64,000 nt of DNA from Rhodobium gokarnense (GTDB lineage Bacteria > Pseudomonadota > Alphaproteobacteria > Rhizobiales > Rhodobiaceae). Shown piece by piece: positions 44,693-52,848 of the stretch. The notes below the pieces were generated by a model, which worked only from the letters and a program-made list of their open reading frames with translations, was not told the origin of the DNA and searched no databases. The position numbers were made by a program, and so were the translations under genes. The stretch spans positions 248,001-312,000 of the forward strand of contig NZ_JAOQNS010000006.1 in the NCBI RefSeq assembly GCF_025961475.1, in the 5' to 3' direction. Numbering within the stretch: the stretch's first letter is position 1; every line of letters begins with the position of its first letter.

Positions 44693-45433
44693 ATGTTCCG
44701 GGACGTCTTTCAGATGGGAAGAAGAGCGAAGGGTCTGAGTCTTTTCATATTTCTATTTGGTGTTTTGATCTTGTCGGCGCGCGGAATCGACAACAGCGGC
44801 AACACGAGAGATATCTTATTTGCAATCGGTTTACCGGGAGTGATCCTTGTTTTACTCATTGATAGAAATTTTCTAGCGATCAAGAGCCGGGCATGGAGCA
44901 AGAAAAATGGTCTTTTGATGGTTCTCATGTTCGGTTTTACAGTTCTCAACATGGTGCTCTGCATCACCGACGACGACAGCGTGCTGGCCTTGATGCTGCA
45001 GTCGCTTGTGCAATCCCATGTCTCGCCCTGGCAGGCGAAGGCGCTCTCGGCCGTTGAGGCGGCCGCCGTGACGTCACTGCTTCTTGGCGCGGCGGGGCCA
45101 TGGATCGTCAGGACAGCCGTCGGCAGCGAGACCGATTTCGGTGCGTTTGATCGCCTCAAGGCGTTCGTCGCCACGCTGCCGAAGCTCGTGGCCGCGGCGC
45201 TCCTGCTGGCCGCAGTCAACCTTCTTGCCGTCTTCTCAACGTCGATCGGGACGGCTGTCGAGGGGATCGCCACCGACTATTGGACCGGCCTTCTGGTGTC
45301 GATGCCGGTCTATATCGCGTTCAGCGTCCTGATGCTTTCCTTCATGCTCTTTCTCGCGGCCGCCCTCGTCGAGGCCTATCTCAGGCTCGATCCGGAGCCG
45401 CTGTTCTTAACGCCGCAAGGCGAGCCGGGCTGA
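44693..45433 (+). CDS. membrane protein of unknown family, paralogue 1 of 3
   Basis: The ~246-residue protein has about six membrane segments, including SLFIFLFGVLILSARG, LLMVLMFGFTVLNMVLCI and KLVAAALLLAAVNLLAVF. It shares an ordered set of features with the next two genes: an AA-G-GPW-V motif (GAAGPWIVRTAV), then a RLKAFVATLPKLVAAALLL block, then an LNLL/VNLL helix, and a last helix ending in VEAYLRL. The first 200 bases are AT-rich against the surroundings. I do not recognise the family. ATG 44693 is chosen; TTG 44684 and ATG 44714 are possible. It is 200 bases after glyQ. Confidence 0.72.
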   Translation: MFRDVFQMGRRAKGLSLFIFLFGVLILSARGIDNSGNTRDILFAIGLPGVILVLLIDRNFLAIKSRAWSKKNGLLMVLMFGFTVLNMVLCITDDDSVLALMLQSLVQSHVSPWQAKALSAVEAAAVTSLLLGAAGPWIVRTAVGSETDFGAFDRLKAFVATLPKLVAAALLLAAVNLLAVFSTSIGTAVEGIATDYWTGLLVSMPVYIAFSVLMLSFMLFLAAALVEAYLRLDPEPLFLTPQGEPG

Positions 45434-45446
45434 AAGCGAGGTGACA

Positions 45447-46172
45447 ATGCTTGAAACCGCCCTTCGGACCATCCGCAACAACCGCCGCTATTTCCTGCTC
45501 GGGTCGTTCGCCTGGATTGTCATCATTGCGTTTCTGGCGGTCCGTTCGGACTTTCGCACCATCCTCACGGTCGTCGTTCTAGCGGTGGGATACGCGCCGG
45601 CGTTTCTAATGACGATTGCCGAACACGTTCGTAAGGCAACGTGGGCGGAAAAGAACGCCCGGTCCTTCGCCGCAATCCTGTTCACCATGCTCGCCGTGGA
45701 GTTCTTCAACTACATCCTCACCGACCTAGCCAGCGACCCGACCGTCGCTCCCTTCGTCCTCCAAGCGGACAGCGACCTTGCACCCTGGCACCTCAACATC
45801 CTCGCGGCCGCGTTTGCCGCCATTTGCACCATGCTGCTCTATGCGGCGCTGGGACCATGGTTCGTCCGGGTGGCCGTCGATGGACTGCGGGGCCTGGGCG
45901 CCATGGAACGCCTGAAGGCGCTGGTCCTGACCATTCCAAGGCTGATCCCGGCCGGGCTCCTGCTGGTTGTTCTCAACCTTGTCGTCATCTACCGCACGGA
46001 CATCGGCGCGGCCCTTGGCGCGGTAACGACGCAATATTGGGCGTTTCTGGCCCTGGCTGCGCTGGTGTCCCTGGTGGTGGTCGTCGTGTGCCTCACCATC
46101 AAGCTCTTCACCGCAATCGCTATCGCCGACGGGTACCGCCAAATCGAGGCCGTGCCGCAGCCGTCCCTGTGA
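45447..46172 (+). CDS. membrane protein of unknown family, paralogue 2 of 3
   Basis: The 241-residue polytopic protein repeats the features of the preceding gene: ALGPWFVRVAVDGLRGLGAM, ERLKALVLTIPRLIPAGLLL, VVLNLVVIYRTDIGAALGAV and a last helix ending in IAIADGYRQIEA. Its N-terminal helices are YFLLGSFAWIVIIAFLAV and TILTVVVLAVGYAPAFL. GAGG at 45438-45441 precedes ATG 45447. It starts 14 bases after paralogue 1, so they form one transcript. No catalytic, transport or binding signature is visible. Confidence 0.72.
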   Translation: MLETALRTIRNNRRYFLLGSFAWIVIIAFLAVRSDFRTILTVVVLAVGYAPAFLMTIAEHVRKATWAEKNARSFAAILFTMLAVEFFNYILTDLASDPTVAPFVLQADSDLAPWHLNILAAAFAAICTMLLYAALGPWFVRVAVDGLRGLGAMERLKALVLTIPRLIPAGLLLVVLNLVVIYRTDIGAALGAVTTQYWAFLALAALVSLVVVVVCLTIKLFTAIAIADGYRQIEAVPQPSL

Positions 46173-46203
46173 ACACGCATTTTAAGAAAAAGCCGGAATT
46201 GTA

Positions 46204-46947
46204 ATGTTCAAGAAATCCATATGGATATTGAAACAAAGATCTATCGCAATAGTAACCGCAATATTGGGTATTTTGGCCTGGTCGTTCATCTGTCGTCAGG
46301 TTAATGCGGTGATTTTGCGTGATTTGGGACGTGAAATAATTGGTATCATTGTTCTTTTTATTGTTGTTCGACATCTTCAGCCTGAGAGGGCCCAAAGCGG
46401 GACGGCCCTGCGGCGCCTGCCGACATTTCTGATCAAGGCCGTCCTGGTGGTCGTCATGACAGGGTTGGCCCAGATGCTCATGGCAGTGACTGTCGCTCGG
46501 GCGAGTCTGGCGGGCCTGCTCGGCGACACGCCGAATGGCCTGGCATTTCTGGCGGTGGTTGGGGCGCTTGCCGCGCTGATCATGGCAGTCGTCTTCGGCG
46601 TATTCGGGCCGTGGCTCGTCGAAGCGGCTCTGGGTCCGAGATCCGGCATCGCTGCCAGCACGCGAGCCGGCTTGGCAACGCTTCGGTACACATTCCCTCG
46701 ACTGCTGATTCCGTGCGCGATGTTCTGGCTTCTCAACATCGTGGCGATGCGCGTTCAGGACGTCATCCAACCTCTGCTGTCGATGCCCAGCGGCTCGGTC
46801 GCACAAAATGGAGCAGCCCTTGCCCTGGGCGCCTTCGTGGTCGTCTTCAGAATCTACGCCTGGGTGCTCCTTGCGGTCGTGGTGAGCGACGCCTACCGGC
46901 GCGGCATGCAGGCCTCGTCGGCTGAAGGGGAACGGGTTACGGCCTGA
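46204..46947 (+). CDS. membrane protein of unknown family, paralogue 3 of 3
   Basis: The 247-residue protein is the most divergent of the three but keeps the order: VFGPWLVEAALGPRSGIAAS, RYTFPRLLIPCAMFWLLNIV and a C-terminal helix ending in VVVSDAYRRGMQA. About six membrane helices are visible. The first 60 codons use many A/T-ending triplets (for example KKSIWILKQRSIAIVTAILG), unlike the GC-rich rest of the window, suggesting recent acquisition of at least this part. It starts 31 bases after paralogue 2 and ends the set; the next gene begins 141 bases later. Confidence 0.7.
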   Translation: MFKKSIWILKQRSIAIVTAILGILAWSFICRQVNAVILRDLGREIIGIIVLFIVVRHLQPERAQSGTALRRLPTFLIKAVLVVVMTGLAQMLMAVTVARASLAGLLGDTPNGLAFLAVVGALAALIMAVVFGVFGPWLVEAALGPRSGIAASTRAGLATLRYTFPRLLIPCAMFWLLNIVAMRVQDVIQPLLSMPSGSVAQNGAALALGAFVVVFRIYAWVLLAVVVSDAYRRGMQASSAEGERVTA

Positions 46948-47088
46948 GCAGGCAGGTGATTGAGGCTCGTCTTTCGGTCGGTTCAAAAACCGCGCCGGAA
47001 ATCTTCCCTTGCCGCCACGGCCGCAAGACTGCTTCGATGCGGCTTTGAAGCCTGAGCCGTCACCCCTGCACCAATTCCGGAGATGCCG

Positions 47089-48399
47089 ATGACCGACCGT
47101 CCCTGCGTGCTCGTCACCGGTGCGGGCGGCTTCATCGGCGCTGCCATCGTTGCAAGGCTGCGCGCGGACGGTTTTGAGGTGCGAGGCGTTGCCCGCGACG
47201 CGGAGGCGGCCGCGCGGCGCATGCCGGGCATCGACTGGGTTTCCGGCGACTTCAATCGCGATGGGGCGCCGGACGCCTGGCGGCCGCGGCTTCAGGGCGT
47301 TGCGGCCGTCGTCAACGCCGCCGGCATCCTGCAGGACGGGGCCGGCGACAGCCTTGAAGCTGTCCATATCCATGGCGCCGATGCGCTCTTTGCCGCTGCC
47401 GAGGCCGCTGGCATCCGCCGCGTCGTGCAGATTTCGGCCATCGGCGCCGAGCCGGAGGCCGCCACCGCCTTCATGCGCACCAAGGCCGAGGGCGACCGGC
47501 GGCTGAAGGCGCGCGACCTCGACTGGATCGTCTTGAGGCCCGGCCTCGTCATCGGCCGGCCGGTCTATGGCGGCACCGGGCTCATTCGCGGCCTTGCCGC
47601 CCTGCCGTTCGCGACGCCGGTGATGGCCGGAGCAAAGCCCATGCAGGTGATCGGCCTCGAAGAAGTGGCGGCCGAGGTCGCCCGGAGCCTCGGGCCCGAC
47701 GCAAAAACCCGCGTCGTCCACGACCTCGTCCATCCCGAGCCGCACGAGCTTGCCGCGATCATCACCCGCCATCGCCAATGGCTCGGCTTCGCCCCCGTGC
47801 CGACGGTCTTTGCGCCGGCCTGGACCGGACGGCTTCTCGGCAGGGTCGGCGATCTCTGCGGCTGGTTCGGCTGGCGCGCGCCGATCCGCTCCACCGCCAT
47901 CAAACAGACGCTGGAAGGCGTCGTCGGCGATCCGGCCCAGTGGATCGCCGACACCGGCGCCGACCCGACGCCGCTTGAGGCGCTGCCCGATCTCGGCCCG
48001 GCAACGGTCCAGGACCGCTGGCACGCACGGCTCTGGGCGCTGCGCCCGCTCGCGCTCGTCGGCCTTGCCCTCTTCTGGCTGGTCTCCGGCCTCGTCGCCC
48101 TCGGCCCGGGCTTTTCCGACGCGGTCTCCAGCCTGATCGTCGCCGGCCTTAGTGCCGAGCCAGCGCGCTGGCTGACGGCCGCGACCGCCGCCCTCGACAT
48201 CGCGGTCGGCGCGGCGCTCCTGTTCCGGCGCTGGCACAGGGCGGCGCTCGTCGCCACGCTCCTCGTCAGCCTTGCCTATCTCGTTGGCGGCACGCTGCTG
48301 GCGCCCATGCTCTGGGTCGATCCGTTGGCACCGCTCCTGAAAATCGTGCCGCAGATGCTGCTCGCCCTGATGCTGCTGGCAACGGCCGAGGCTCGCTGA
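47089..48399 (+). CDS. SDR-family oxidoreductase fused to a DoxX-like membrane domain
   Basis: The 436-residue protein joins two parts. Residues 1-280 are an atypical short-chain dehydrogenase: NAD(P)-binding CVLVTGAGGFIGAAIVARL, VAAVVNAAGILQD, and WIVLRPGLVIGR, as in NDUFA9-like and NmrA-like proteins. From about residue 310 four membrane helices resemble a DoxX-like domain (LRPLALVGLALFWLVSGLVA, AATAALDIAVGAALLFRRWH, LLVSLAYLVGGTLLAPMLWV). ATG 47089 is spaced correctly from CCGGAG (47077-47082). The stop overlaps the ATG of the DUF2269 gene by one base, so they form a coupled pair. Confidence 0.85.
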   Translation: MTDRPCVLVTGAGGFIGAAIVARLRADGFEVRGVARDAEAAARRMPGIDWVSGDFNRDGAPDAWRPRLQGVAAVVNAAGILQDGAGDSLEAVHIHGADALFAAAEAAGIRRVVQISAIGAEPEAATAFMRTKAEGDRRLKARDLDWIVLRPGLVIGRPVYGGTGLIRGLAALPFATPVMAGAKPMQVIGLEEVAAEVARSLGPDAKTRVVHDLVHPEPHELAAIITRHRQWLGFAPVPTVFAPAWTGRLLGRVGDLCGWFGWRAPIRSTAIKQTLEGVVGDPAQWIADTGADPTPLEALPDLGPATVQDRWHARLWALRPLALVGLALFWLVSGLVALGPGFSDAVSSLIVAGLSAEPARWLTAATAALDIAVGAALLFRRWHRAALVATLLVSLAYLVGGTLLAPMLWVDPLAPLLKIVPQMLLALMLLATAEAR

Positions 48400-48872
48400 T
48401 GGAGCTCTTTCAGATACTCCGCGTCCTCCACATCCTCGGCGCCGCCGTGCTCTTCGGCACGGGCATGGGCATCGCCTTTTTCATGGTTCTGGCCCACCGC
48501 ACGGCCGATCCGAAGCTGATCGCCCATGTCGGCTCCGGCGTCGTCCTCGCCGATGCGCTCTTTACCGCGACCGCCGTCATCGCCCAGCCGGTCACAGGCG
48601 TCTGGCTGGCTTACGAGATGGGCCACGACCTGCTGTCGTCCTGGGTCGTCATTGCCGTCGCGCTCTATCTCCTCACCGGCGCCTTCTGGCTGCCCGTCGT
48701 CGTCATCCAGATGAAGATGCGCGATCTGGCAAGGACAGCGGCAGGGCAGGGCGCGCCGCTGCCCGCCGCCTACCACCACCTGTTCCGCATCTGGTTCGCC
48801 TTCGGCTGGCCGGCCTTTGCGGCCGTTCTCGCGATCTTCTGGATCATGGTCGCCCGACCGGATTTCTGGTGA
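48399..48872 (+). CDS. DUF2269 integral membrane protein
   Basis: The 157-residue protein has four membrane helices (ILRVLHILGAAVLFGTGMGI, VVLADALFTATAVIAQPVTG, WVVIAVALYLLTGAFWLPVV, WFAFGWPAFAAVLAIFWIMV) and the conserved early RVLHILGA histidine of DUF2269. Its start codon overlaps the stop of the SDR-DoxX gene (TGATG), indicating translational coupling and a shared membrane complex. The function of the family is not known to me; the histidines in helices 1 and near residue 126 could be cofactor ligands, which is speculation. Confidence 0.85.
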   Translation: MELFQILRVLHILGAAVLFGTGMGIAFFMVLAHRTADPKLIAHVGSGVVLADALFTATAVIAQPVTGVWLAYEMGHDLLSSWVVIAVALYLLTGAFWLPVVVIQMKMRDLARTAAGQGAPLPAAYHHLFRIWFAFGWPAFAAVLAIFWIMVARPDFW

Positions 48873-49091
48873 GCATCCGCCTTGCCCTGCGTCAAAAGAT
48901 GCGCGGCACATGCTCCTTTCACCCTTACATTCAACGCTCCTGATATGTACCGTTGGGTTCCGCCCGCCGGGCCCGCCAACGGGCATTGACGCCCTTCGCT
49001 TCAACGCGCGCGGAGGGCGTGGTGATCGCGGTGCCGCCGCGCGTGCCATCGGGTCCGGTCAATGCCCGTCAGAGACGAAGAGGAGACGCCT

Positions 49092-49331
49092 ATGACAGAC
49101 CCCGTGATCGCCCAGAAGGGTCCTTACGTCGTCACCGTGGAGGAGGGAAAATCCTATTTCTGGTGCGCCTGCGGCCGCTCCAAGGACCAGCCCTTCTGCG
49201 ACGGCTCCCACACGGGCACCGGCTTCCTGCCGGTCCGCTGGAAGGCGGACGCCTCGGGCGAGCAGTATTTCTGCGGCTGCAAGCACACCAGGACGCCGCC
49301 CTTCTGCGACGGCACCCACGAGACGCTCTGA
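49092..49331 (+). CDS. dual CDGSH iron-sulfur protein
   Basis: The 79-residue protein contains two CDGSH-type [2Fe-2S] sites. The first is CACGRSKDQPFCDGSH (C25, C27, C36, H40). The second is CGCKHTRTPPFCDGTH (C61, C63, C72, H76). Both keep the unusual three-Cys, one-His ligand set and the P-X-CDG core. Bacterial tandem CDGSH proteins of this size are thought to act in redox or Fe-S transfer. AGGAGA at 49081-49086 fixes ATG 49092. It is monocistronic, 219 bases after DUF2269. Confidence 0.93.
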   Translation: MTDPVIAQKGPYVVTVEEGKSYFWCACGRSKDQPFCDGSHTGTGFLPVRWKADASGEQYFCGCKHTRTPPFCDGTHETL

Positions 49332-49437
49332 GCCGCCGGGCGGTGCTTCCGAGCCGCCATGTTAATACGCATTATCCGTTGATCTTGACGCCTTGCCTGT
49401 CGATACTGCCGCTGGGCGGGCCGAGAGGGAGAACGGA

Positions 49438-50001
49438 ATGATCACCTGGATAATCCTCGCCGTCGTCGTCCTGGCGGCAATCTACGGCGTCGTCCTCTAC
49501 AACAGGCTGGTGAAATTCCGCCAGATGGTGGCCGAGGGCTGGAGCGGCATCGACGTCCAGCTCAAGCGCCGCGCCAACCTCATCCCCAATCTGATGGAAG
49601 CGGTGAAGGGCTATATGGGCCACGAACGTGAGACGCTCGAAGAGGTCACCGCCCTTCGCGCCCGCGCCGAAAAGGCAAGCGAGGAGGATGCCGATCCGGC
49701 CCGCCGCAGCCTCATCGAAGGTGCGCTTTCCGGCGCGCTCGGCCGGCTCTTTGCCCTTGCGGAGAACTATCCGGACCTGAAGGCGAGCCAGAATTTTATA
49801 GACTTCCAGGACGCGCTGGAAGCGGTGGAAGAGCAGATCCAGCTCTCCCGCCGCTACTACAATGGCGCCGTGCGCAACCTCAACGTCGCCGTGGAATCCT
49901 TCCCCAGCAACCTTGTCGCCTCCACCTTCAAGTTCGAAAAGGCCGACTATTTCGAGCTCGAGGCGACCGAGGACCGCGCCGTCCCGAAGGTCTCCTTCTG
50001 A
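49438..50001 (+). CDS. lemA: LemA-family membrane protein
   Basis: The 187-residue protein starts with an outward-anchored helix (MITWIILAVVVLAAIYGVVL) and then the LemA helical bundle: YNRLVKFRQMVAEGWSGIDV, QLKRRANLIPNLMEAVKGYM, LFALAENYPDLKASQNFIDF and RRYYNGAVRNLNVAVESFPS. LemA proteins are of unclear function, and their genes are often linked to DUF2207 or TPM-domain genes, as here. GAGAGGGAGAA precedes ATG 49438. The two DUF2207 genes follow 54 bases later on the same strand, probably in the same operon. Confidence 0.93.
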   Translation: MITWIILAVVVLAAIYGVVLYNRLVKFRQMVAEGWSGIDVQLKRRANLIPNLMEAVKGYMGHERETLEEVTALRARAEKASEEDADPARRSLIEGALSGALGRLFALAENYPDLKASQNFIDFQDALEAVEEQIQLSRRYYNGAVRNLNVAVESFPSNLVASTFKFEKADYFELEATEDRAVPKVSF

Positions 50002-50055
50002 CGCCTCAAGCACAATCGCCAAGGCATTTTCGCCGCTCACCGAAAGGGGAACGCG

Positions 50056-50823
50056 ATGATCCGGCACCTTCTGGCGCTTTGCGTCATCTCCCTGCTATTC
50101 GCCGCCGGCGCGGCTATGGCCGAGGAAGAAATCCTTTCCTTTGACAGCGATATCGTCCTCTCGGAGGACGGTACCCTCGACGTCACCGACACGATCCGCG
50201 TCCGGTCCGAGGGCTACAAGATGACGAAGGGGGTCTTCTACGAGCCCCCGTACGTATATATGTATCGCGAATTCCAGGTCGAATATAAGGATTCTGACGT
50301 CGCCCGCCCGACGGTCGGCCTGGATATTCTGGAGATACGGAAAGACGGCGACGCCATTACCTATCAAGCCAGGCAGGAAGGCCTGAACATCTTTATCAGT
50401 TCGCGCAATATCTTTCCCGAGCTTGGCGTCCACACTTACGAGTTCCGCTACCGGACCCGCGCGCACATCCTCTGTCGCGCCGATCAAGAGCTCCTTTATT
50501 GGAAAGTGGTCAGCAACAACTGGGACTTTCCAATCCTCAAGATCAGGGCGGGCATCACCCTGCCGGCGGGCGTCGCGGCCCGGCTTCCGGAAACTTTGGC
50601 CGGCTTGGTGGAATCGAAAGGCATCGAGGGCCGCATCGCTCGAGGTGGCCCCAACACCATCGCCTTCAAAACAAGGCGGACGCTGCCCCCCGGCGAGGCC
50701 TTCGCCGTTCGGATTGCTTTCGAAAAGGGCACCTTTGCTGACTGTGCCGACCGGCACGCGATGCGCGGCGGCGAAAGCATCGACGGGAGCAACTCCGTCG
50801 TGGGCAAACAGGGAGAGAAATGA
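50056..50823 (+). CDS. short DUF2207 exported protein (N-terminal domain only)
   Basis: The 255-residue protein has a signal peptide (LLALCVISLLFAAGAAMA) and the soluble DUF2207 domain: ILSFDSDIVLSEDGTLDVTD, LYWKVVSNNWDFPILKIRAG and AFKTRRTLPPGEAFAVRIAF. It then stops without the membrane helices and C-terminal region of normal DUF2207 proteins. It aligns along its length with the first ~240 residues of the next gene, so the pair arose by partial duplication. The reading frame is intact with no internal stop, and codon use is normal. It probably remains periplasmic. The stop overlaps the next ATG (ATGA). Confidence 0.82.
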   Translation: MIRHLLALCVISLLFAAGAAMAEEEILSFDSDIVLSEDGTLDVTDTIRVRSEGYKMTKGVFYEPPYVYMYREFQVEYKDSDVARPTVGLDILEIRKDGDAITYQARQEGLNIFISSRNIFPELGVHTYEFRYRTRAHILCRADQELLYWKVVSNNWDFPILKIRAGITLPAGVAARLPETLAGLVESKGIEGRIARGGPNTIAFKTRRTLPPGEAFAVRIAFEKGTFADCADRHAMRGGESIDGSNSVVGKQGEK

Positions 50824-52733
50824 TGCGGCAGTTCCTGGCACTCGTGATCCTTGCGCTCGCCTTCGCCGCCAGCCCGGCAAAGGCCGAGGAGGAAATCCTC
50901 TCCTACGAGAGTGACATCGTCGTTGCCGAGGACGGCACGCTGGACGTCACCGAGACGATCCGGGTCCGGGCCGAGGGCCGCAAGATCAAGCGGGGCATCT
51001 ACCGGGATTTCCCGGTCCAGTACCGCACCGCCAACGGCCTGCGCCGTGCCGTCGGCTTCGACGTCATCGAGATCAGGCGGGACGGCAAGAAGGAGCCCTG
51101 GCACAGCGCCTGGGTCGACGGCTACGAGCGCATCTATATCGGTGACGAGGACGTCTTCCTAAATTCCGGCGAATACACCTACACCATTCGCTACGAGACG
51201 ACCCACCAGCTCCGCTTCTTTGCCGCTTATGACGAGCTCTACTGGAACGTCACGGGTAATTTCTGGGACTTTCCGATCCGCCGCGCCGTCGCCCGGATCG
51301 CGCTCCCGCAGGCCGCGGAAATCCTGCAAAGGGCGGCCTATACCGGCTACCAGGGCGACAGGGGGAGGGCCTATCGGGTCAGCAATCAGGGCTTCAACAC
51401 CATCACCTTCGAGACCACCCGGCCGCTCGCCCGCAACCAGGGACTGACGGTCGGTGTCGGCTTTTCCAAGGGCGTCGTCGACGAGCCGGGCCCGGTCGGC
51501 CGCTTCCTCAACGCCTTCCTCGACAATTTCGGCCTCTTCCTCCTCGTCGTCGGCACCTTCGGCGTCGGCGCCTACTTCTTCGCCAAATGGCTGGAGGTCG
51601 GCCGCGATCCGGAAGGTGGCGTCATCATCCCGCTCTACGAGCCGCCGAAGGGCCTGTCGCCGGCCGCCCTCAGCTATCTCCACTACCAGACCTTCGCATC
51701 CGGGCGCGGCGGCGCCACCAAGGCCTTCATCGCCGCGCTCCTGTCGCTGGCGGTCAAGGGACGGATCCGGCTCGACGAGGAGGGCAAGAAGAAGGTCGCC
51801 CTGGAGGCGGCGGACCGCAGGACCGACGACCTTCCAGGCGGCGAGAGGGCGCTGATGGACGGGTTCCTCGGTGGCCGCGACCGCTTCGTCGTCGAGCGGG
51901 CCAACGCCACGACGCTCGTGAGGACAAGGGCCGCTTTCCGCAAGGCGATCCTCACGGAGTACGAGGGAAAGTTCTTCAGGAACAACTATTTCGTCTCGAT
52001 TGTCGGCGCCGTCATCTCCGTTGCCATCCTCATCGCCTTCATCTTCTTCCACGCGCCGACGGATACCGAACTCGGCACCATGATCATCGCCGCCTTTTCC
52101 GGCTTCGGCGGCGCCTTTCTGCTCTCCATGGGGCTCTACCGCCTGCTCGGCTGGATCCCGGGAGGAAGTTCGGCGATCGCCGGCACCTTCCTGACGATCC
52201 TCGGCGCCGTCATCTTCGCGCCGTCGCTGGTCATGCCGCTGCTGCTTGCCGGCGCTGCCACGATGATCCCGGCGATGGTCGTCGCCCTTTGCGTCCTCAA
52301 CATCCTCTTCTTCGGCCTGATGCGGGCGCCGACGGTCATCGGCCGGCGTATCATGGACGAGACGGAGGGTTTCAAGATGTTTCTCTCCGTCGCCGAAGCG
52401 GACCGCATGAACATGATCGACGCGCCGGACGTCACCGAGCCGGTGTTCGAGAAATACCTGCCCTACGCGATCGCCCTCGGCGTCGAGAAGCCGTGGTCGA
52501 ACGCGTTTTCCGACTACCTCGCCCGCGCACGGCCGGGCGAGATCGTCTCCTCCTACCATCCGGGCTGGTACCGCGGCGGCTCCTTCGATGTCGGCCATAT
52601 CGGCTCGATGACATCGGGCATCGTCTCCGCCGTCGGCTCCAGCGTCTCCGCGGCAACGCCCAGTTCCTCCGGCTCGTCGGGCGGCGGCTCGTCCGGCGGA
52701 GGCGGCGGTGGTGGCGGCGGCGGCGGCTGGTAG
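50820..52733 (+). CDS. full-length DUF2207 membrane protein
   Basis: The 637-residue protein has a signal peptide (ending near SPAKA-EEE) and a DUF2207 domain (about 24-235: ILSYESDIVVAEDGTLDVTE, LYWNVTGNFWDFPIRRAVAR). A first membrane helix follows (FLLVVGTFGVGAYFFAKWLE), then a cytosolic predicted region around 270-390 and a cluster of helices (about 400-500). The tail is glycine- and serine-rich, ending in eleven consecutive glycines and a tryptophan. Such tails are typical of the family. It is coupled to the short paralogue by an ATGA overlap; a second ATG at 50823 is also possible. LemA and DUF2207 likely function together in envelope maintenance (inference). Confidence 0.88.
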   Translation: MMRQFLALVILALAFAASPAKAEEEILSYESDIVVAEDGTLDVTETIRVRAEGRKIKRGIYRDFPVQYRTANGLRRAVGFDVIEIRRDGKKEPWHSAWVDGYERIYIGDEDVFLNSGEYTYTIRYETTHQLRFFAAYDELYWNVTGNFWDFPIRRAVARIALPQAAEILQRAAYTGYQGDRGRAYRVSNQGFNTITFETTRPLARNQGLTVGVGFSKGVVDEPGPVGRFLNAFLDNFGLFLLVVGTFGVGAYFFAKWLEVGRDPEGGVIIPLYEPPKGLSPAALSYLHYQTFASGRGGATKAFIAALLSLAVKGRIRLDEEGKKKVALEAADRRTDDLPGGERALMDGFLGGRDRFVVERANATTLVRTRAAFRKAILTEYEGKFFRNNYFVSIVGAVISVAILIAFIFFHAPTDTELGTMIIAAFSGFGGAFLLSMGLYRLLGWIPGGSSAIAGTFLTILGAVIFAPSLVMPLLLAGAATMIPAMVVALCVLNILFFGLMRAPTVIGRRIMDETEGFKMFLSVAEADRMNMIDAPDVTEPVFEKYLPYAIALGVEKPWSNAFSDYLARARPGEIVSSYHPGWYRGGSFDVGHIGSMTSGIVSAVGSSVSAATPSSSGSSGGGSSGGGGGGGGGGGW

Positions 52734-52848
52734 GGCCCGGCGCAAAGCACCGCACTGCAGCGGGGGGTGACTTTTTCCCCCGCCCTTGGTAACGGACGGC
52801 GCCGGACGGCAGTTGCCCGCCGGCGTCCTCCGACCGAGCGAGACCGAT

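Noticed and set aside
50056-50823. Short DUF2207 gene as a pseudogene
   Set aside because: The frame is intact with signal peptide, no internal stops, normal codon use and an ATGA coupling to the next gene, so I keep it as a functional gene.
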